Assembly: GCF_007109225.1 (NCBI RefSeq) | Contig: NZ_VJZK01000004.1 | Coordinates: 1-64,000, forward strand | Length of the DNA stretch: 64,000 nucleotides | Reading direction: 5' to 3' | From: Flavobacterium sp. GT3R68 | GTDB lineage: Bacteria; Bacteroidota; Bacteroidia; Flavobacteriales; Flavobacteriaceae | Shown here: one piece after another, positions 16,558-25,700 of the stretch | How positions within the stretch are numbered: the first letter of the stretch is position 1 | How the letters are laid out: each line of letters opens with the position of its first letter | Position numbers and translations under genes: made by a program | The notes under the pieces: generated by a model | The model's database searches: none | Told to the model about the DNA's origin: nothing | Seen by the model: the letters and a program-made list of their open reading frames with translations, nothing else

Positions 16558-17340
16558 ATGAAAACCCTAATCGATCAACTTGGGACTTCACATTCATTTG
16601 CATCCGCTCCAAAACGGATTGTTTCATTGGTGCCTTCCCAAACCGAATTGCTGTATGATTTAGGTCAGGAAGTTAAAATTGTTGGGCTAACCAAATTCTG
16701 TGTCCATCCGGTTCATCTTAAATCCATCAAAAAAATAATCGGAGGTACAAAAAAAGTGCATATCGATAGAATAAGGGAATTAAACCCTGACCTGATAATT
16801 GCCAATAAAGAGGAAAACACGCTCGACATGGTAATGGAATTACGCCAGATTTGTCCGGTTTGGGTAACCAACATCCTTACTTATGAAGATAACCTACAAA
16901 TGATTTCCGACTTTGGACAACTTTTGAATTGCGAAACAGAAGCGCAAATTTGGATTGACAAGATTGATTTTGCGTATCGTAATTTCCAAAATTTCATCCA
17001 AGAAATACCCGTTAAAAAAGCAGCTTATTTTATTTGGGCTAACCCCTATATGGTTGCCGGTTCGGATAATTTTATCAATGAAATGCTGCAACTGAATCAT
17101 TTTCAGAATATTTATGAAAGCAAATCACGCTACCCGGAAATCGAATTGGAAAAAATTGGTCTCGAGGGAAATTCCGATTTGATTTTGCTGTCTTCCGAGC
17201 CTTTCCCTTTTAAAGAAGAGCACGCTCTTGAAATCGGGCGATATACACATGCAAAAACCGTTTTCGTTGATGGCGAAATGTTTTCATGGTATGGAAGTAG
17301 GATTTTAAAGGCTTTCGAGTATTTTAAATTGCTTCATTAA
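16558..17340 (+). CDS. BtuF-like helical-backbone metal-receptor protein without signal peptide
   Basis: A 260-residue protein of the BtuF/FepB-type binding-protein family, which normally captures cobalamin or ferric siderophores in the periplasm for an ABC importer. The N-terminal lobe begins PKRIVSLVPSQTELLYDLG; GLTKFCVHP and NPDLIIANKEEN follow, typical of the family. The sequence starts directly with the mature-type domain: there is no hydrophobic signal and no lipobox, and the ATG sits seven bases after pyrF. No permease or ATPase lies nearby. It may be cytoplasmic or use an unrecognised export route. Confidence 0.78.
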   Translation: MKTLIDQLGTSHSFASAPKRIVSLVPSQTELLYDLGQEVKIVGLTKFCVHPVHLKSIKKIIGGTKKVHIDRIRELNPDLIIANKEENTLDMVMELRQICPVWVTNILTYEDNLQMISDFGQLLNCETEAQIWIDKIDFAYRNFQNFIQEIPVKKAAYFIWANPYMVAGSDNFINEMLQLNHFQNIYESKSRYPEIELEKIGLEGNSDLILLSSEPFPFKEEHALEIGRYTHAKTVFVDGEMFSWYGSRILKAFEYFKLLH

Positions 17341-17385
17341 AACAATAGTTTTTTATTCAAAAATTCAGAAGAATTAAGTGTCAGA

Positions 17386-19818
17386 TTAAAAAATGAATTC
17401 TAAAGTGGTATAAAATGTTCTGGGATCAGATGGGATAATTCCTGGTCCGGGATATCCTGTTGCTCTCCTAGTAAAATAACTATTGTTTGTGAAATTTGTA
17501 ATTCCAGCTTCGAGTTTAAATTTTCTCCATTTATAAGAGGTCGAAAAATCAGCTACATAATAAGCCGGGATTTGACCAAAAACCCCATAGGTATTGTCAT
17601 TGTTGTCAGTGATACTATTGTTGGCATCTGTAAATTGAGAAGATAAATAAGTAAACTGTACACTAGAAATGAAGTTTTTATACCCAATGCCTGTCCCTGT
17701 TTTTATGTTGTAAAACGGAACAAACTCCACTTTATTACCTTCAATATTTGGTGCGTCCGATTTTAAATATTCCGAATCAGTTATAGCGATATTGGAAAAT
17801 ACATTCCACACAAAGTTGTCGTTTTGTTTGAAAAATGTTTTATTCAAACTCCAGTCGAACATCGTTTCAAAACCGTACGTCACTGCTGTTCCAATATTCC
17901 CTCGGAATCTTACAGGTGCTGCTGAACCGTTAGGGTTTTGAGTTTCATATTCCCCAATTTTATCATCGTAATACAATCCATAAACGCTTGCATCAAAAGT
18001 TACTTTGTTGCCTATTTGCCCGCGAATTCCAATATCTGAAGTGTATCCTGTTTCATCGGTAATATCGGCATCAATCACCTGACTTGGACTTGCGGTCCGG
18101 ATATCATTAAAAGTTACTGAGCGATAATTTTGAGAAACATTTCCGTAAAACTCTATTCGATTCAATGGTTTGTAGCTTAGTCCAATGCCTAATAAAATAA
18201 AGTTTCTGTCTTTTATATTGTTCTCAAACTTGGTTTCATCTAAATACAAAATATCAGCGTGTCGAATTATTCGTCGATAGAAACCAGTAGCTTGGGTTTT
18301 TATTTTTTCAAATCTAAAGCCTGGAGTAACCGAAAAATTAGAGGTTATCTTGAAAATGTTTTCCCCAAAAACAGATACATTCAGGTTCGGATACCTGTAA
18401 TTAGATTGATTGCCATAGAAAGGGAATTCTGTACCCGCAACATTAAAATTGGCATCGCTACCCGAGCTACCCGGACCTTGAACTCCTGTGTTTTTTGATT
18501 GATAATATTTGGCGCCTATTAAAAAAGCACTGCCGTTGTTTTTTATTTTGTAGCGTTTTAAGAACCGTGCTTCTGCACCCCAATTGACAAAATCGCCAAT
18601 AATCAAATCTCTTTCCGTTCCAGGAGTATCTGTGTTAGAAACCCGATTGGAACGATAGCCTACTGCTTTTCGGCTGGCATCTAACCCAAATAACTGAAGG
18701 GACAAATCGGAATCAGTATTGAATTTATGTTTTAATCGCAGGGCAAATAAATTCCAGTTTACCGCAAACCAGTTACGGGTTCTGTTACTCTGGGTAGGAT
18801 CTTCATTGAACATAGCATCCGTTAATCCGCCAGCTTGATGGGCTAGATAATCAAAGTGAGTATAATCAAAATGCAAGGAAGTTTTATCAGTAAATTGATA
18901 ATTTAGGTTTCCAAAATAATTTTTACTTTCAAATTCAGAATTGGGTCTGAAACCATTTCCTTGTTTGTAATTATAAAAGGTGTAATAACTGAATTTATCA
19001 TTTGTTCCGCTTAATGAAGTAAAGTTAGTATACAACCCATAAGAACCTAAAGTGGTCCTGGTTAAAAACTCTATTGGTTTTTTGACAGGAGTTTTTAATT
19101 TAAAATTGATCAAACCGCCAAATTGAGTTCCATATTGCAGGGAAGCGGCACCACGAACTACTTGAATTTCTTCTAAGGCTTCGGTCGGTGTTGCATAATA
19201 ACTCTCGGGATAACCCAAAACATCGGCACTGATATCATAACCGTTTTGTCGGGTATTAAAATTAGATGTTCTGTTGGGATCCAGTCCACGTCCACCAATG
19301 CTTAATTGTAAGCCGCCATCGGAACTCTCGTTGATTGTAAGTCCCACGACTTGTGCAAATATCTGACGTGCGTTATTGGTTGCCTTGTTTGCCGTTAATT
19401 TGTTTAATGAAATTACTTCGGTTTTCTTTCCGGCATAAATGGCCGTTTCATCAATGTCTTTTAATTTAGTGAGCGCAAATATTTTATCGTTTTGTTTATT
19501 GATAACTACTTCGGAAAGGTTTGTGACTTTATCTAAAATAATAACAATATTTTCATCAGATGTTGATATTGTTTTTTCTAAAACAGCATAGCTTTCTTTG
19601 TAAAAAACGAGTTCATAATTGCCCGGTTTTTCTAATTTAATTAAGAATTCTCCTTTAGAGTTAGAAAGATATTTAGCCCCGGAAGTTTTATCATAAACAT
19701 CTACTAAAGCTAATTTTTTGCCATCTTCCGATATAATAATTCCCGAAATTTTATGTTGGGAGAAACTATTTAATGTAAACAATAAAAGTAGAATGCAACT
19801 AAAATCCTTTAATTTCAT
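17386..19818 (-). CDS. TonB-dependent outer-membrane receptor
   Basis: Imports a metal chelate or similar ligand across the outer membrane with TonB energy. From the chosen ATG at 19818 it has 810 residues, with signal peptide MKLKDFSCILLLLFTLNSFS and Q. An in-frame ATG at 19860 would bury this signal. A carboxypeptidase-regulatory-like domain covers about 25-100, and a plug domain with GGRGLDPNR and EALEEIQVVRGAASLQYGTQ covers about 130-240. A 22-strand type barrel then ends in YTTLEFIF. The plug resembles FecA-type ferric-chelate receptors. Its start overlaps the HTTM gene by 20 bases, implying translational coupling. Confidence 0.88.
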   Translation of the reverse strand: MKLKDFSCILLLLFTLNSFSQHKISGIIISEDGKKLALVDVYDKTSGAKYLSNSKGEFLIKLEKPGNYELVFYKESYAVLEKTISTSDENIVIILDKVTNLSEVVINKQNDKIFALTKLKDIDETAIYAGKKTEVISLNKLTANKATNNARQIFAQVVGLTINESSDGGLQLSIGGRGLDPNRTSNFNTRQNGYDISADVLGYPESYYATPTEALEEIQVVRGAASLQYGTQFGGLINFKLKTPVKKPIEFLTRTTLGSYGLYTNFTSLSGTNDKFSYYTFYNYKQGNGFRPNSEFESKNYFGNLNYQFTDKTSLHFDYTHFDYLAHQAGGLTDAMFNEDPTQSNRTRNWFAVNWNLFALRLKHKFNTDSDLSLQLFGLDASRKAVGYRSNRVSNTDTPGTERDLIIGDFVNWGAEARFLKRYKIKNNGSAFLIGAKYYQSKNTGVQGPGSSGSDANFNVAGTEFPFYGNQSNYRYPNLNVSVFGENIFKITSNFSVTPGFRFEKIKTQATGFYRRIIRHADILYLDETKFENNIKDRNFILLGIGLSYKPLNRIEFYGNVSQNYRSVTFNDIRTASPSQVIDADITDETGYTSDIGIRGQIGNKVTFDASVYGLYYDDKIGEYETQNPNGSAAPVRFRGNIGTAVTYGFETMFDWSLNKTFFKQNDNFVWNVFSNIAITDSEYLKSDAPNIEGNKVEFVPFYNIKTGTGIGYKNFISSVQFTYLSSQFTDANNSITDNNDNTYGVFGQIPAYYVADFSTSYKWRKFKLEAGITNFTNNSYFTRRATGYPGPGIIPSDPRTFYTTLEFIF

Positions 19819-21166
19819 CGTTAAAAGGTAATATCCAAGTTTTGTGATTGAAAGTTTCATTTTCTTTGGCTAGATTTATTTTTGGGTCAATATATAGTTT
19901 GCTTAATCTTCCGTTAAGAGCAACATAGCTTTGCACTCTAACTTCTGGATCATGGATGCCTTGTTTTTGGTAATAATCGTGTAAAAAATGGGCGTACTCT
20001 AAAATAAAATCGGGTTGGAAGGACATCTGCTTTTCCTGAAAGGCGGTCAAAAAAAGGCTGTTGTCTACCATTGTATTTTCCTTAGTTTCTGAGTCGGTAA
20101 CAATAAATTGGGTGTAACCGGCTTTTTCCATAAGCATCACGCGCCACGAAAACCGAAATCCTTCTTCTGTCCAAAATAATTCGCCAGGATACAATAAATA
20201 GCGAAAAGGAAGCAGTAATTGCAAAGCTATAAAACAGGTTAAAAAAGCAATTGTAGTTTTATAAATCCAATTGAAATTCTGAATTTTTTCTTTTCCGTTG
20301 TCAAAAACAGCTATACTGAAATTGAATAATTTTAAAACAATTTGCAAACACTTTTTATGAAATTCCGCATCAAAGAAGAGTAATGAGCTTACGATCATTA
20401 TATACGGAAAAACACCAATGGGGAAAAGAATTTTAGTTAGAAGGTGGAATACTACAACTAAAACAAAAGCGAATAACCGGGTTCTTTTATAAAGTAATAA
20501 AAAAGGGATACTTAAATCGTATATCATTCCGGTCCAGCAAAAAGCGTAATGCACCCAATTCTCGTTCAATAGAGAACCAATTATTGGTAAATTAGAGTTG
20601 TTGGGTAACCAGATTTTGAGTGGCATAGCTTCAAAAAGCCAGTCGGAATTGAGCTTTGCCAAACCTGCATAAAAATAGACAACACCTAACAACAATTTTA
20701 AAATATCGATAGACCAACTCGGGATTTTCTGAAAGGCCTTTTTTGGATTTCTATAAGCATCAATAGAAAAATAGGCGTTTGCCGGTAAAAAAATCATTAT
20801 AAAACTCACCACCGTAATAAAATAATAATGGTTCAGGTAAGTGGTTTTATCCATAAATTCAATATAGGTAAAACTCAAGAAGAAGGTAATAATCGACAAC
20901 TTGTATTTGTATCCAATGGCGACAAATAAAGATGCCAACCCTGAAATAAAAAACATCAAATAAGTATAATTCCCAAGTGGTTTTACCCATTCAAAGCCAT
21001 AATATGTAAAATGGAAGGGTGGTTGTATATAAAATTTTTCAATCCAACCATAACTTACAAATCGTATTAGACTTAAGACCATCATAAAGCCAAACGCTAG
21101 CCTAAAAAAAGCTAGCGTTGAGGCCTCTGAATATTTATTTAGATATTTTTTTATATTAAAACCCAT
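19799..21166 (-). CDS. HTTM-domain membrane protein related to vitamin K-dependent carboxylase
   Basis: A 455-residue integral membrane protein with multiple helices and a C-terminal soluble region. It belongs to the HTTM/VKGC-like family. Two motifs stand out: MDKTTYLNHYYF near residue 105 and FYAGLAKLNSDWL near 166. They line up with the DKT..NH and GVKKLDADW regions of human gamma-glutamyl carboxylase, which hold its His160 and Lys218 (from memory). Here these would be H113 and K171. It lies between imelysin (two bases upstream) and the receptor (20-base overlap), so it is part of the uptake operon. The substrate is unknown. Confidence 0.82.
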   Translation of the reverse strand: MGFNIKKYLNKYSEASTLAFFRLAFGFMMVLSLIRFVSYGWIEKFYIQPPFHFTYYGFEWVKPLGNYTYLMFFISGLASLFVAIGYKYKLSIITFFLSFTYIEFMDKTTYLNHYYFITVVSFIMIFLPANAYFSIDAYRNPKKAFQKIPSWSIDILKLLLGVVYFYAGLAKLNSDWLFEAMPLKIWLPNNSNLPIIGSLLNENWVHYAFCWTGMIYDLSIPFLLLYKRTRLFAFVLVVVFHLLTKILFPIGVFPYIMIVSSLLFFDAEFHKKCLQIVLKLFNFSIAVFDNGKEKIQNFNWIYKTTIAFLTCFIALQLLLPFRYLLYPGELFWTEEGFRFSWRVMLMEKAGYTQFIVTDSETKENTMVDNSLFLTAFQEKQMSFQPDFILEYAHFLHDYYQKQGIHDPEVRVQSYVALNGRLSKLYIDPKINLAKENETFNHKTWILPFNDEIKGF

Positions 21167-21168
21167 AA

Positions 21169-22284
21169 TTAATCGCCATCGCCATCTACATAATCAATTG
21201 TAATATTTAAAGCTTGCATCATGTCCAGTTTTGTGAAGATTACGTTTTGTTGCAAAGCATCATAAGCTGCAATAATTTTTGAATTATCAGTAATTACCTG
21301 CTCTGAAAAACTATTGGCTAGGGCAGTATTGACAGTGAAAATAGTTGTGAATTGATTGTTTATGATATCACTCAATTTTTGGCCGTTTCTAACAGCATTT
21401 ATGTAATCTAAATAAGTTTTTAGACCTTCGCCAGTTGCTGTACTATTGAAATGTTTACCATTGAAAAAATCTTGGCTTGCTTTTATTGAGACATTCAAAA
21501 GCTCTTTAGAAACGTCATTTTTATAATATGCTTCGACACTTTCTGGATATTTCACTCCAGTTGAAAAAATTCCTGCAGGATATCCTATTTTTAGAGTTCG
21601 AATATCATTTTCGAAATTTTTAACAAATAGATTTATTGTTCTGTTCACAGAACTGCTAACCGAATTCCCGTTGTTGGCCACATAGCTATTTCTGAAACCT
21701 GAATTCCAATCCGTCACAACGGTATCTATATTTGTTTTTAGTTTGTCACCAACGTCTGTTAAATATTGCTTGTATTTGGCGGCATTTGCATTTGTGGTAT
21801 AAAATTCAACAATTAAGGCGTCAGTGGTTCCCAAACCGTTTATCAAATAATCCAAGGCTGGAAAACCTTGTTTGTTAAATTGTGAAAGCAACGCCAGGTT
21901 ATAACTTCCGGATGAAATGTTTGACTCTATACCGGTTACACTTGTCGGATAAGTATTGGAAGCCATAGTAAGATTGATTTCCTCTGCTTTACCCAGATTA
22001 TACATCGATATGTATTGATATGATTTGTAGGCTTCAAGCCAAGAAGTCCTAACCGTTTGAAGATTTGCTTCAGTCGGCGTCGTAACAAAAGTATTTGTGT
22101 CAGTTGCCAATGTTTGAACTTTTGTTTGATAATTTACATAACTTGGAACAATGATATTATCAGCCCAGTTATTTAAAAGTGCTGTTCTGTCATAATTATC
22201 TCCGTCAGTGTTGTTTCCTCCCTCATTTGATGAACAAGCTACAACTAATACAATAAGGCTTAAAATTAATAGGATCTTCTTCAT
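21169..22284 (-). CDS. Imelysin family lipoprotein
   Basis: A 371-residue periplasm-facing lipoprotein (lipobox VVACS near residue 17). Imelysin-like proteins are iron-regulated and bind or handle iron or heme. The family's GxHxxE landmark appears here as GFPALDYLINGLG near residue 147, i.e. the His is replaced by Pro and the Glu by Asp, so the usual metal site is altered. It is first of a tight three-gene unit with HTTM and the TonB receptor; a gap of about 195 bases with a hairpin separates it from DUF4856 upstream. Confidence 0.85.
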   Translation of the reverse strand: MKKILLILSLIVLVVACSSNEGGNNTDGDNYDRTALLNNWADNIIVPSYVNYQTKVQTLATDTNTFVTTPTEANLQTVRTSWLEAYKSYQYISMYNLGKAEEINLTMASNTYPTSVTGIESNISSGSYNLALLSQFNKQGFPALDYLINGLGTTDALIVEFYTTNANAAKYKQYLTDVGDKLKTNIDTVVTDWNSGFRNSYVANNGNSVSSSVNRTINLFVKNFENDIRTLKIGYPAGIFSTGVKYPESVEAYYKNDVSKELLNVSIKASQDFFNGKHFNSTATGEGLKTYLDYINAVRNGQKLSDIINNQFTTIFTVNTALANSFSEQVITDNSKIIAAYDALQQNVIFTKLDMMQALNITIDYVDGDGD

Positions 22285-22439
22285 AGGTGGTTAATATTTG
22301 TTTTTGAGGAATATGTAATTTAATGACGGATAATATTTAACTTTTTATCATTGAACTTCGTTTCGCATATTTTGATTACTGTTTATATCACAATCTCGGT
22401 ATGCTTATTTCATTTCTTAAAAATTTATGCAAAAGTAAA

Positions 22440-22466
22440 GCAAGAGAAGTTAATTTCTCTTGCTTT
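22440..22466 (-). terminator. Hairpin between DUF4856 and imelysin
   Basis: Stem GCAAGAGAA / TTCTCTTGC (about 22440-22463). On the minus strand it is followed by a weak T-rich stretch (TTTACTTTTG), so it may be a partial terminator that lowers expression of the downstream imelysin unit. It is T-rich on the plus strand too. Confidence 0.5.
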
Positions 22467-22479
22467 GTTTTTTATTGAG

Positions 22480-23706
22480 TTAATTTACTGTTGCCGCTTG
22501 AACAACTGTAAAGCCAAATTTCGTTGCAATTTGTGTCGATATAGTATCTAATTTTGCTCCTAAATTATTAATGTCCCAAAGTCCATTAGTTCCGCTTGTT
22601 AATGAAGCCAACATAGCGTCTACTTCCGCTTTTGTAAAGTAAGGACTATTTGTCCCTGGTTTATTTGTATAACGCAATGACATGATGAAACCGTAAGCTT
22701 CTGATAATGCGTGGAATGCTTTTGCTCCATTATCAGTTGCTAATTTACCTTTTCCTTCTTGAAGATAGAAAACAGCTCTAACTGCTGGTACCATTGCCAG
22801 TTTTGCTTTGATGATATCAATTTGAGCATTACGAACTGCATAATCATTAGCAACGATTGCTGCTCTACCTTTTCGGAAAGCCAAATCAATATCTGCTTTA
22901 AGAGTATTAAAATCAGTATCGGCATTAACTTGATTGATATAACTACTCCAAAATTTGAAAACATTCGGTGTAACAGTTAAATTATCTGCCCCATAAATAT
23001 AACCATAAGCTTCATCCCAAGCATGTTCCATAGTCGTATAGGATTTTCCTGCAACTAAAATTTTAGCGGTATTGTCTGCTTTATTAGTGCTTTCATCTAA
23101 TTTATTTAAACTTAAATAATTATTAGCTATTTGATCCATAAAGCAAGCGCCCATCATCCCTTTTAAAAAAACTTGTTGTGGCTCTAATCCGTTTGCTGCA
23201 AATAATCGTTTGCTTGTACCATCTAAATAAACACCTGCAACACCCGCAGAAGCCGATGCTCCTTGACTGGCAGCATCGGCATTGTCGAATTGGGTTTCAA
23301 ATAAATCGCGAACACTAACCTGTTCAGCAGTTGTTCCCCCTCCAAAATATAATGAGAAATAGTCTTTTGAAGCAGCCGTTTTATCTTTTAATTGTTTTCC
23401 TGAAGTGTTTAAACCTGTTCCGGTAAAATGGTTGTTGCTATTTGTATACATTTCAGACAAAACCGCATCATCAGCCACAGTTCCGTTTGTTGCATTAGTT
23501 TTTATATAATTCCCTATTTCATCAAGCATTAATAAGCGATTGGTTTGTCCTGAAAAATCAACAGAGGTTACTGCGTTTCTCTCGAATGTGTAGGTTGCCG
23601 GAACCGTATAATTAAACGTTTCTTCAGTTGTGTCGTCATTAGAGCAAGAAACAAGTGCTAATAATGAAAATAATAATGCGGAAAGAGATAAATTTTTAAA
23701 GTTCAT
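22480..23706 (-). CDS. DUF4856 domain-containing lipoprotein
   Basis: A 408-residue lipoprotein. I chose ATG at 23706, which gives MNFKNLSLSALLFSLLALVS followed by the lipobox Cys; the longer frame to 23745 would put 13 residues before this signal and lies within the promoter. The body is helical, with conserved-looking EHAWDEAYGYIYG near residue 240. I recognise DUF4856, which in Bacteroidota regularly accompanies imelysin and TonB receptors. The molecular role is unknown; a periplasmic metal-binding or maturation role is inferred from the neighbours only. Confidence 0.83.
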   Translation of the reverse strand: MNFKNLSLSALLFSLLALVSCSNDDTTEETFNYTVPATYTFERNAVTSVDFSGQTNRLLMLDEIGNYIKTNATNGTVADDAVLSEMYTNSNNHFTGTGLNTSGKQLKDKTAASKDYFSLYFGGGTTAEQVSVRDLFETQFDNADAASQGASASAGVAGVYLDGTSKRLFAANGLEPQQVFLKGMMGACFMDQIANNYLSLNKLDESTNKADNTAKILVAGKSYTTMEHAWDEAYGYIYGADNLTVTPNVFKFWSSYINQVNADTDFNTLKADIDLAFRKGRAAIVANDYAVRNAQIDIIKAKLAMVPAVRAVFYLQEGKGKLATDNGAKAFHALSEAYGFIMSLRYTNKPGTNSPYFTKAEVDAMLASLTSGTNGLWDINNLGAKLDTISTQIATKFGFTVVQAATVN

Positions 23707-23742
23707 TTCAGTTAATTTAGATTGAATTAAAATAATTTTTTG

Positions 23743-23798
23743 CAAATATAAAGCCTAAAACTTAACAAACAAATTTTTATTTAAATTAATTCTAAATA
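23743..23798 (-). promoter_or_regulatory. Promoter and 21-bp palindrome of the DUF4856/imelysin cluster
   Basis: On the minus strand: palindrome-like TATTTAGAAT T AATTTAAATA (23778-23798), five-base gap, TTG (23770-23772), 19-base spacer, and -7 TATATTTG (23743-23750). The half sites TATTTA and TAAATA match those of the PepSY and peroxidase operators but lie six bases further apart. This resembles the 7-1-7 versus 9-1-9 layouts of Fur-type boxes. The remaining region up to 24039 shows no gene. Confidence 0.6.
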
Positions 23799-24039
23799 GT
23801 TTTTAGCAATTAATAAAACCTATATAATATTTTAATTATCGATAATCGGACATTTGCGAATCATGCTAAAACCGTTTTTAATGACGGCAAAAGCTTTCCT
23901 CCTGGCAGTAAGTTTTCAAGACTTTCAGTTGTTTAAAACGATTCATGAACACCTATAAATGGTAAATTCGAAGCATAACGGTAGTCAGTTTGAGAAACCT
24001 TTTAAAAAATAAAGTATTACTTTTACCAAAAGAAAATCT

Positions 24040-24825
24040 GTGATTAATTACACCATTTACGAAAATAAAGACAGTAGCAATTGGGTGACCTTTGTCCATG
24101 GTGCTGGAGGAAGTTCGTCTATCTGGTTCAAGCAGATTCGGGATTTCCAAAAGCATTATAATGTACTACTGTTGGATTTAAGAGGTCATGGCAATTCCAA
24201 GCCTAACTTAAAAGCAAAATTCAATCAGAAATATACATTTTCAGCTTTAGCCAATGATATTCTGGAGGTTTTGGATTGTTTAAAAATCGGAAGGTCCCAT
24301 TTTGTAGGTATTTCTCTGGGCACTATTCTGATTCGACAATTTGCCGAAATGTATCCGACCCGTGTCCAAAGCATGATTATGGGCGGGGCTATTCTGAAAA
24401 TGAATTTTCGATCGCAGGTGTTGATGAAATTAGGGAATGTGTTTAAATATGTATTGCCATATTTGATACTGTATCGATTTTTTGCATTTGTAATAATGCC
24501 CAAAGCCAATCATAAGCAATCCAGACTGCTGTTTATCAATGAAGCCAAGAAACTATATCAAAAGGAATTCATTAAATGGTTCCGGCTTACGGCCGAAATC
24601 AATCCTGTCTTAAGATGGTTTCGTCAGGTCGAATTGAATATTCCGACATTATATGTCATGGGCGAAGAAGACTATATGTTTTTGCCTTCGGTTCGGAAAG
24701 TGGTGGAAAAACATTTCAAATCGTCTCAATTAGTTGTGATTGAAAACTGCGGACATGTCGTGAATGTAGAGCAAGCGAACACGTTTAATCAGGCAGTAAT
24801 TTCTTTTATTAATAGTTCCAAGTAA
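24040..24825 (+). CDS. Alpha/beta hydrolase with GTG start
   Basis: A 261-residue cytoplasmic alpha/beta-hydrolase. It begins with GTG; no upstream ATG in frame fits, and the translation INYTIYENKDSSNWVTFVHG starts directly at the first strand. The oxyanion loop is FVHGAGGSSSIW, the nucleophile elbow is GISLGTILIR near residue 90, the acid is likely in MGEEDYMFLP near 205, and the catalytic His is in ENCGHVVNVE near 238. This set is complete for an ester, thioester or C-C hydrolase. No pathway neighbour suggests the substrate. A hairpin follows. Confidence 0.82.
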   Translation: MINYTIYENKDSSNWVTFVHGAGGSSSIWFKQIRDFQKHYNVLLLDLRGHGNSKPNLKAKFNQKYTFSALANDILEVLDCLKIGRSHFVGISLGTILIRQFAEMYPTRVQSMIMGGAILKMNFRSQVLMKLGNVFKYVLPYLILYRFFAFVIMPKANHKQSRLLFINEAKKLYQKEFIKWFRLTAEINPVLRWFRQVELNIPTLYVMGEEDYMFLPSVRKVVEKHFKSSQLVVIENCGHVVNVEQANTFNQAVISFINSSK

Positions 24826-24829
24826 AAAA

Positions 24830-24857
24830 GCCAGCACTAAAAGCGCTGGCAATTTCT
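24830..24857. terminator. Terminator-like hairpin between convergent genes
   Basis: Stem GCCAGC (24830-24835) / GCTGGC (24845-24850). Six T follow on the minus strand, so it best fits the transcript from the DUF4197 genes, but it can serve both strands. Confidence 0.65.
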
Positions 24858-24994
24858 GTAAACTAACTCTAACCAATAATAAAAAACCCTTTATTATGCC
24901 GCAAATGTCCGAATAAAAAATTGGTTGTTGTGTTAAGGTTATGTTATATATATGTTATTGATTATTAAATCATTAGCTATTATAAAATATTTGG

Positions 24995-25696
24995 TTATTT
25001 ATCCTGAAGTGCAAATACCCTGCGCAATAGATCAGAGGTTCTGGCTCTAAGATTATTCCGGATATCTTTTTCTTCTACAGCCACCATTTTGAAAACCCCT
25101 TTCATAGCTTCCTGGGTTACGTAATCCTTAAGATCCGGATTTACCTTTTTTACCAATGGAATTGCATTGTATTTGTTGATAATATTTGTCCAAACTTTAT
25201 CGGCACCTACTTTGCTTAATGAAGTTTGAATCACAGGGCTGAATTTTCCATATAAAGCGGTGGAGGTGGAGTTTTGCAGGTATAAAGTAGCGGAAGTTTC
25301 ATTCCCCATCAATATGTTTTTGGCATCAGTAAAAGTCATTCCCCTCACGGCATCCACAAATATTGGCGTTGCTTCTTTAACGCCATCCTCGGCGGCGCGG
25401 TTCAATACTTTCAGGCCTTCGTCTGCCAGACTACTCATTCCGATACTTCGTAATGTCTTGTCCACTTTTTGCAGTTCTGGGGGCAATAAAATTCTTACGG
25501 CTTCATTCTTAAAGAATCCATCAGTAGCGGTTAATTTCGAAACTTGTTTGGTAATTCCATTGTTAAGCGCTTCTTTCAAACCGGCTGCAATATCTGAAGT
25601 TCCCAAAGTTCCAACTGGATATTGAGAGGCAATCTGCTGCAATTCGGCACAACCGAAAAGCAGAAATAACGAGGCAAATGCTAATAATTTTTTCAT
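24995..25696 (-). CDS. DUF4197 domain-containing lipoprotein
   Basis: A 233-residue lipoprotein (LFGCAELQQ, lipobox near residue 16) of the DUF4197 family. Markers include GLKEALNNGITKQVSKL, DGFFKNEAVRILLPPELQK and the C-terminal VAVEEKDIRNNLRARTSDLL. It is a paralogue of the gene directly upstream, from which it is separated by four bases; the two share most of these blocks. Helical, cell-envelope located, function unknown. Confidence 0.85.
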   Translation of the reverse strand: MKKLLAFASLFLLFGCAELQQIASQYPVGTLGTSDIAAGLKEALNNGITKQVSKLTATDGFFKNEAVRILLPPELQKVDKTLRSIGMSSLADEGLKVLNRAAEDGVKEATPIFVDAVRGMTFTDAKNILMGNETSATLYLQNSTSTALYGKFSPVIQTSLSKVGADKVWTNIINKYNAIPLVKKVNPDLKDYVTQEAMKGVFKMVAVEEKDIRNNLRARTSDLLRRVFALQDK

Positions 25697-25700
25697 GGTT

